This document shows, piece after piece, positions 59,423 to 64,000 of a DNA stretch of 64,000 nucleotides. The position numbers were made by a program, and so were the translations under genes. The stretch lies in contig NZ_CP027762.1 in assembly GCF_003852315.1 (NCBI RefSeq), positions 3,763,501 through 3,827,500 of the forward strand, read 5' to 3'. A model generated the notes under the pieces. That model had not been told where the DNA came from. It was given only the letters and a program-made list of their open reading frames with translations, and made no database searches. Origin of the DNA: Pseudomonas sp. LBUM920 (GTDB taxonomy: Bacteria; Pseudomonadota; Gammaproteobacteria; Pseudomonadales; Pseudomonadaceae). Numbering within the stretch: position 1 is the first letter of the stretch; each line of letters starts with the position of its first letter.

Positions 59423-59437
59423 GCAGGTCTGCAGCGT

Positions 59438-60505
59438 TTAAGCCGCGTGACTTTCCTTCTTCAAGCTCTCCATATCAATCACAAAGCGATACTTCACGTC
59501 GCCCTTGAGCATCCGCTCGTACGCCTCGTTGATGCCCTGGATGTCGATCATCTCGATGTCCGAGACAATCTTGTGCTTGGCGCAGAAGTCCAGCATGTCC
59601 TGGGTTTCCTGGATACCGCCAATCAACGAACCGGCCAGGCTGCGGCGTTTGAAGATCAAGTTGAACACCGTCGGCGACGGATGCGGGCTGTCGGGGGCGC
59701 CGACCAGCGTCATGGTGCCATCGCGCTTGAGCAGATTGAGGAACGCATCGAGGTCGTGCGGCGCGGCAACGGTGTTGAGGATGAAGTCCAGGCTGTTGAC
59801 GACCTTGGCCATCTCGTCCGGGTCCTTCGACACCACCACTTGGTCGGCACCCAGGCGCAGGCCGTCTTCGCGCTTGTTCGGCGAGGTGGTGAACAGCGTG
59901 ACATGCGCGCCCATGGCATGCGCGATCTTCACTGCCATATGCCCTAGCCCGCCGAGGCCGACCACCCCGACTTTTTTGCCGGGCCCCACCTTCCAGTGGT
60001 GCAGCGGCGAGTAAGTGGTGATGCCGGCGCACAGCAGCGGCGCCACGGCCGCCAGGTTCGCATCATCGTGGGAGATGCGCAGCACGAACTTCTCCTTGAC
60101 CACGATATTGTCCGAGTAGCCGCCAAAGGTATTTTCGCCGCCGAACACCGGGCCGTTGTAGGTGCCGGTAAACCCGTTCTCGCAGTATTGCTCCTCGCCC
60201 TCGGCGCAGGATGCGCAGTGCTGGCAGCTGTCGACCATACAACCGACACCGGCCAGGTCACCGACCTTGAATTTTTTCACGTTGGCACCGACTGCCGTGA
60301 CGCGGCCGACGATTTCGTGGCCGGGCACCGACGGGTACAAGGTGTTGTGCCATTCGTTACGCACGGTGTGCAGGTCGGAGTGGCACACGCCGCAATAGAG
60401 AATATCGATCTGAACGTCGTCCGCCCCCGGCGCGCGGCGCTCGAAGGTAAAAGGCTTGAGTGCATCCTTGGAATCCCGAGCGGCGTAGCTGTAAGTCTTG
60501 GCCAT
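59438..60505 (-). CDS. Zinc-dependent alcohol dehydrogenase (CAD/YahK-like, NADP-type)
   Basis: 355-aa medium-chain dehydrogenase. Catalytic zinc ligands lie in YCGVCHSDLH near residue 38-45 and GHE, and the structural zinc in the four-cysteine lobe CQHCASC...YC. The Rossmann motif is GVVGLGGLGHMAVK near residue 178. The closest well-known relatives are YahK and cinnamyl/aryl alcohol dehydrogenases reducing aldehydes with NADPH. ATG 60505 has CAGGTG 8 bp upstream; an in-frame GTG three codons earlier overlaps it. It is divergent from a chloroperoxidase-type hydrolase gene 148 bp away. Confidence 0.9.
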   Translation of the reverse strand: MAKTYSYAARDSKDALKPFTFERRAPGADDVQIDILYCGVCHSDLHTVRNEWHNTLYPSVPGHEIVGRVTAVGANVKKFKVGDLAGVGCMVDSCQHCASCAEGEEQYCENGFTGTYNGPVFGGENTFGGYSDNIVVKEKFVLRISHDDANLAAVAPLLCAGITTYSPLHHWKVGPGKKVGVVGLGGLGHMAVKIAHAMGAHVTLFTTSPNKREDGLRLGADQVVVSKDPDEMAKVVNSLDFILNTVAAPHDLDAFLNLLKRDGTMTLVGAPDSPHPSPTVFNLIFKRRSLAGSLIGGIQETQDMLDFCAKHKIVSDIEMIDIQGINEAYERMLKGDVKYRFVIDMESLKKESHAA

Positions 60506-60653
60506 TTGGTTCACCTGTTGAACTGACGGTAGAGGTCAGTGGACCAACGCAGACGCGCAAGCGTTCAACCGAGCACATCCGTACAAGCCCCTGAGCCGGT
60601 TTAACGCGATAGTGAGACTGAGCTTTTGCCCCCTGACCCCCAAGGAGTTTTCC

Positions 60654-61472
60654 ATGAGCACATTCGTTGCCAAAGACGGTACCCAGATCTATTTCAAGGA
60701 CTGGGGCAGCGGTAAACCCGTGCTGTTCAGCCACGGCTGGCCACTGGATGCCGACATGTGGGAATACCAGATGGAATACCTGAGCAGCCGTGGCTTTCGC
60801 ACCATCGCCTTCGACCGCCGGGGTTTTGGCCGCTCGGACCAACCGTGGACCGGTAACGACTACGACACCTTCGCCGACGATATCGCCCAACTGATCGAAC
60901 ACCTGGACCTTAAAGACGTGACCCTGGTGGGCTTCTCGATGGGCGGCGGCGATGTGGCGCGCTACATCGCTCGCCACGGCAACTCGCGTTTGGCCGGCCT
61001 CGTGCTGCTGGGCGCCGTCACGCCGATCTTCGGCCAAAAACCGGATTACCCGCAGGGCGTGCCTACCGCAGTGTTCGATGGCATCAAGGCCGGGCTGCTG
61101 AAGGATCGCGCGCAATTTATCAGCGACTTCAATGTCTCGTTCTATGGCATCAACAAGGGCCAGCAAGTCTCCCAGGGCGTGCTGACGCAGACCTTGCAGG
61201 TCGCGCTGCTGGCGTCGCTTAAATCGACCGTGGATTGTGTCACCGTGTTCTCCGAGACCGATTTCCGCCCGGACATGGCCAAGATCGAGGTGCCAACCCT
61301 GGTGATCCACGGTGACGGCGACCAGATCGTGCCGTTCGAAACCACCGGCAAAGTCGCGGCCGCGATGATCAAGGGCGCGCAACTGAAGGTGTACAAGGAT
61401 GCGCCGCACGGTTTTGCCGCCACCCACACCCAGCAGTTGAACGAAGACTTGTTGGCGTTCCTCAATCGCTGA
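60654..61472 (+). CDS. Alpha/beta hydrolase, non-heme chloroperoxidase/arylesterase type
   Basis: 272-aa cofactor-free hydrolase. The fold landmarks are FSHGWPLDADMW (oxyanion, near residue 25), the nucleophile Ser95 in GFSMGGGD, the acid in HGDGDQIVP near residue 220 and the base in DAPHGF near 251. These enzymes are known as perhydrolases/chloroperoxidases, but many are esterases in vivo. AAGGAG precedes ATG 60654; a longer open frame to 60612 lacks that. A terminator follows. It is divergent from an aldehyde-reducing alcohol dehydrogenase. Confidence 0.9.
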   Translation: MSTFVAKDGTQIYFKDWGSGKPVLFSHGWPLDADMWEYQMEYLSSRGFRTIAFDRRGFGRSDQPWTGNDYDTFADDIAQLIEHLDLKDVTLVGFSMGGGDVARYIARHGNSRLAGLVLLGAVTPIFGQKPDYPQGVPTAVFDGIKAGLLKDRAQFISDFNVSFYGINKGQQVSQGVLTQTLQVALLASLKSTVDCVTVFSETDFRPDMAKIEVPTLVIHGDGDQIVPFETTGKVAAAMIKGAQLKVYKDAPHGFAATHTQQLNEDLLAFLNR

Positions 61473-61500
61473 AGCGAGTGAATCACCCTCTCCTTATTTT

Positions 61501-61524
61501 GCCGGGCTTGCCCGGCTTTTTTTT
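61501..61524 (+). terminator. Rho-independent terminator of the chloroperoxidase-type gene
   Basis: A perfect 7-bp stem GCCGGGC/GCCCGGC with a tight loop, then eight Ts, 28 bp after the stop codon. Confidence 0.93.
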
Positions 61525-61616
61525 CGACCGGCGCTGACCCTCGGTATGATGCGGCTGAACCGGCGACTGCCCGACGCGGTCCCAACCCATACGCTCATCG
61601 CTGCAGGTAATCGCAC

Positions 61617-62615
61617 ATGTCACTGCCAAAAGAAATGACCCTGATCGAAATCACCGCCCCTGGCGGCCCCGAGGTCCTGCAACCACGCCGGGCCGATGTG
61701 CCGGTGGCAGGTCCCGGTGAAATCCTGATTCGCGTGCACGCAGCCGGCGTCAACCGCCCGGATGCGTTGCAACGCGCCGGCAAATACCCGATGAAGCCCG
61801 GCATGAGCCCCATTCCAGGCTTGGAAGTGGCCGGTGAAGTGGTTGCATTGGGCGAAGGTGTCAGCGAGTACGCGCTGGGTGACAAGGTGTGTGCCCTGAC
61901 CAACGGCGGTGGGTATGCACAATTTTGTGCAGTGCCTGCCAGCCAGGCCTTGCCGATTCCGGATGGCATGGACTGGATTCAAGCCGCCGCCGTGCCGGAA
62001 ACCTTTTTCACCGTCTGGGCCAACCTGTTTGGCCTGGGTGACGCTCATACCGGCCAGCGCGTGCTGATCCACGGCGGCACCAGTGGCATCGGCACCACCG
62101 CTTTGATGCTGTGCCGCGAATACGGTATCCAGGCGTTCGCCACCGCCGGCAGCGCCGACAAATGTGCGGCGATCGCCAAGCTGGGCGCCGAGCCGATCAA
62201 CTACCGCGAGCAGGACTTCGCCGAGGTCATCGCGCAGAAGACCGACAACAAGGGCGTGAATGTGATCCTCGACATCATGGGCGCCTCGTACCTGAACAAT
62301 AACCTCAAGTCCCTGGCCATGGACGGGCACCTGGTGATGCTGGGCTTCCTCGGCGGCGGCAAGGCCAATGACGTCGACCTGCTGACCATCCTCGGCAAGC
62401 GCGCAGTCATCACCGGCTCCTTGCTGCGCGCACGCACCAAGGACGAAAAGGCTGCCATTGCCGAACAACTGCGCGAATACGTGTGGCCGGTGCTGTCCGC
62501 CGGACGCTGCCTGCCGATGATCGACAAGGTGTACGAATACACCGACGCCGCCCAGGCCCATGCGCGGATGGAAGGCGGCGATCACATTGGCAAGATCGTA
62601 TTGCGTGTGGAATGA
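61617..62615 (+). CDS. NADPH:quinone oxidoreductase, PIG3-like
   Basis: 332-aa zinc-free MDR protein. The GroES-like N-terminus has AAGVNRPDALQRAGKYP near residue 40, and the Rossmann domain contains HGGTSGIGTTAL near residue 152. Signature segments VPETFFTVWANLF and DIMGASYLNNNLKSL place it with p53-induced-gene-3-like quinone reductases (PIG3/QorB type). ATG 61617 is chosen from the fit of the first strand (EMTLIEITAPGGPE). It is separated from the preceding gene by a terminator, so it is transcribed on its own. Quinone detoxification is inferred. Confidence 0.9.
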   Translation: MSLPKEMTLIEITAPGGPEVLQPRRADVPVAGPGEILIRVHAAGVNRPDALQRAGKYPMKPGMSPIPGLEVAGEVVALGEGVSEYALGDKVCALTNGGGYAQFCAVPASQALPIPDGMDWIQAAAVPETFFTVWANLFGLGDAHTGQRVLIHGGTSGIGTTALMLCREYGIQAFATAGSADKCAAIAKLGAEPINYREQDFAEVIAQKTDNKGVNVILDIMGASYLNNNLKSLAMDGHLVMLGFLGGGKANDVDLLTILGKRAVITGSLLRARTKDEKAAIAEQLREYVWPVLSAGRCLPMIDKVYEYTDAAQAHARMEGGDHIGKIVLRVE

Positions 62616-62776
62616 CGCTCATCTGCCCTGCTGAAGATTAACGGTGGCAGCTGTAGAGCCAGCGAGGCTGCGATGGCGGCGGCAGGGTCACCCTGTTGTC
62701 GCCTGCCCCGCCGCCTTCGCCGCCGTGCTACTGCTCGACGGCCCCGACAACGCAGCTGTGCCGGGGCATCGAATGG
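62616..62776. other. GC-rich spacer with no assigned feature
   Basis: This 161-bp convergent spacer is about 65-70% G+C with fragments such as AGCTGTAGAGCCAGCGAGGC and GCCGCCTTCGCCGCCG that look like a decayed dispersed repeat. No reading frame or clean hairpin is evident. Confidence 0.5.
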
Positions 62777-63898
62777 TTACTCGGCGAACGCCGGGTAATC
62801 GGTGTAGCCCTGTTCCGAGCCGCCGTACATGCCCTGCGCCCGCAGCGGGTTCAGCGGCCAGCCGTTGAACAGTCGCTGCGGCAGGTCCGGGTTGGCAATG
62901 AACGGACGGCCGAAGGCAATCAAGTCTGCCAGCCCCGCCTCCACCAGTGCTGCCCCGCGCTCAGCGGTATAGCGACCGGCGTAGATGATGCGCCCGCTGA
63001 ACGTGCTGCGCACCGCCTGACGGAAAGTCTCGGGCAGGTCGGGAGCGTTGTCCCAGTCAGCCTCGGCGATAGACACATAGGCAATGCCCGATGCCTCGAG
63101 CACCTTGATCGCTTCAATGTAGGTGTGATGCGGATCTTCCTCGACCAGGCCGATGTACACGCGGTCCTGGTCCGTGCCGCTGAACAACGGAGAAAAACGC
63201 ACACCCAGGCGCTGCGGGCCGACCACGGCGGTCACGGCTTCGACGATCTCGCGCAGAAAGCGCAGGCGGTTGTGCAGCGAACCACCGTATTCATCGTCAC
63301 GCTGGTTGGCGTGGGCGGAGATGAACTGGTTGACCAGGTAACCATTCGCGGCGTGGATTTCCACCCCGTCAAAACCGGCGTCCAACGCATTACGCGCCGC
63401 CTGTGCGTAGTGCCCTACCAACTCTTCAATTTCCAGCCTGCTCAAGGCACGCGGCACGGGCGGCTGCATCAGCTCGCCGACGCCGGGCCCGGTTTCGATA
63501 AAGGCTTTCGCCTGTTCCGCCGCAATGGCCGACGGCGCGACCGGTGCAGCGCCCTCCGGTTGCAGCGCGTTATGGGACACACGCCCCACATGCCACAGCT
63601 GGGCGAAGATCACGCCGCCTTCGGCATGCACGGCGTCGGTGACTTTGCGCCAGCCGTCGATTTGCGCCGGGCTGTAGATACCCGGCGTCCAGGCGTAACC
63701 CTGGCCGCGCGGTTCGATCTGCGTGCCTTCGCTGATCATGAAACCGGCCGTGGCGCGCTGGCGGTAATACTCGGCCATCAGGTCGGTGGCGATATCGCCG
63801 GGTTGCGCGCTGCGTTGACGCGTCAGAGGCGGCAAGACAACTCGGTTATTGAGCGTGTGATGCCCCAGTTTTACCGGGGTATTTAAATGATGAGTCAT
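62777..63898 (-). CDS. Old Yellow Enzyme-family alkene/xenobiotic reductase, NemA-like
   Basis: 373-aa FMN-dependent flavoprotein that reduces activated double bonds or nitro groups with NAD(P)H. OYE hallmarks are VVLPPLTRQRS at the start and the substrate-anchoring HAANGYL near residue 190, whose H-x-x-N binds the carbonyl or nitro oxygen. QRDDEYGGSLHNRLRF follows, and LIAFGRPFIANPDLP near the C-terminus contacts FMN phosphate. The length matches NemA. The start ATG is close to the first conserved block. A terminator-like hairpin and the end of an upstream same-strand gene lie immediately to its right. Confidence 0.93.
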   Translation of the reverse strand: MTHHLNTPVKLGHHTLNNRVVLPPLTRQRSAQPGDIATDLMAEYYRQRATAGFMISEGTQIEPRGQGYAWTPGIYSPAQIDGWRKVTDAVHAEGGVIFAQLWHVGRVSHNALQPEGAAPVAPSAIAAEQAKAFIETGPGVGELMQPPVPRALSRLEIEELVGHYAQAARNALDAGFDGVEIHAANGYLVNQFISAHANQRDDEYGGSLHNRLRFLREIVEAVTAVVGPQRLGVRFSPLFSGTDQDRVYIGLVEEDPHHTYIEAIKVLEASGIAYVSIAEADWDNAPDLPETFRQAVRSTFSGRIIYAGRYTAERGAALVEAGLADLIAFGRPFIANPDLPQRLFNGWPLNPLRAQGMYGGSEQGYTDYPAFAE

Positions 63899-63930
63899 GT
63901 GAAACTTCCAAATTCAGGGCGAGCAAAGCA

Positions 63931-63954
63931 TTGGCGGCTCCAAGGAGCCGCCAA
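63931..63954 (-). terminator. Strong hairpin upstream of the OYE-family gene
   Basis: A perfect 11-bp stem TTGGCGGCTCC/GGAGCCGCCAA with a 2-nt spacer. It lies between the tail of a gene entering from the right edge and the reductase, both on the minus strand, and probably ends the former. On the minus strand it is followed by TGCTTTGC, a weak T-tract. Confidence 0.65.
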
Positions 63955-63975
63955 TCAATAACGCGTGTGATTAAT

Positions 63976-64000
63976 TCAGGCGGTGAGTTTGAGCAGGGCC
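63976..64000 (-). CDS. Probable 3' end of a gene entering from the right edge
   Basis: The last 25 bp read on the minus strand as a frame ending A-L-L-K-L-T-A then TGA, 21 bp before a strong hairpin. Seven residues are too few to name the protein. The position suggests the gene upstream of the OYE-family reductase. Confidence 0.4.

Noticed and set aside
1..64000. RAYT transposase, IS element, integrase or prophage genes
   Set aside because: Looked for because of the abundant REPINs, but no coding region shows a transposase or integrase motif, so the mobilising enzyme must lie outside the window.

Overview
The window is about 64 kb of GC-rich chromosome from a Pseudomonas of the P. fluorescens group. 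Three things support this. REP/REPIN palindromes of the kinds common in these genomes are dense (GTGGGAGCGGGCTTGC and variants). The gene content is typical: NrtR-controlled NAD salvage, an MtlR-type regulator beside a mannitol-type binding protein, CobF, CbtAB and DUF606 pairs. Genes are tightly packed with frequent ATGA overlaps. No rRNA, tRNA, CRISPR array, integrase or transposase is visible. The species call is inference.

Layout. 1-6.4 kb: a PotABCD-type ABC transporter operon wrapped around a three-subunit HcnABC/opine-oxidase-like flavoprotein dehydrogenase, probably for uptake and oxidation of an unknown amine or imino acid. 6.4-10.1 kb: pncA-pncB-nadE (NAD salvage) on the minus strand, divergent from nrtR, with a palindromic operator between. 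10.2-13.5 kb: a polyol binding protein and a short-chain dehydrogenase divergent from an mtlR-like activator, but with no permease or ATPase genes. 13.6-15.6 kb: a Tsx-like porin and a periplasmic purine nucleoside permease-family protein behind a LacI-type palindrome. 15.7-17.6 kb: a DUF6124/DUF3077-like small gene with a folded leader, then 1.5 kb of repeats. 17.6-28.5 kb: small transport, regulatory and metabolic genes (quinone oxidoreductase, XapX, metallothionein, paired DUF606 exporters, MntH, a large alpha/beta hydrolase, EamA, RidA, and LysR and AraC regulators).

28.8-41.5 kb is one 4237-codon autotransporter with hundreds of short beta-strand repeats organised into larger tandem modules. 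41.8-46 kb: a Kef-type antiporter, a small exported protein, a third copy of a structured repeat and a five-fold tandem REPIN array. 46-49.8 kb: cobF, a CobC-like phosphatase and a cobalamin-riboswitch-controlled cbtBA cobalt transporter. 49.8-58.5 kb: regulators, a thiolase/acyl-CoA synthetase/MFS operon with a divergent PAS-LuxR regulator, a PsiD-like phosphatidylserine-decarboxylase-family enzyme, and a deletion scar fusing a headless LysR gene to the tail of an enoyl-CoA hydratase. 58.5-64 kb: mntP behind a manganese riboswitch, a zinc alcohol dehydrogenase, a chloroperoxidase-type hydrolase, a quinone oxidoreductase and an OYE-family reductase.

The most unusual signals are non-coding: (i) three copies of a roughly 340-400 bp intergenic element whose central three-way-junction stems differ in sequence but keep their pairing; (ii) a three-way-junction leader with a C(UUCG)G tetraloop upstream of the DUF6124/DUF3077-like gene; (iii) the tandem REPIN array with a 262-bp period; and (iv) a REPIN that supplies the last codons and stop of pncB.
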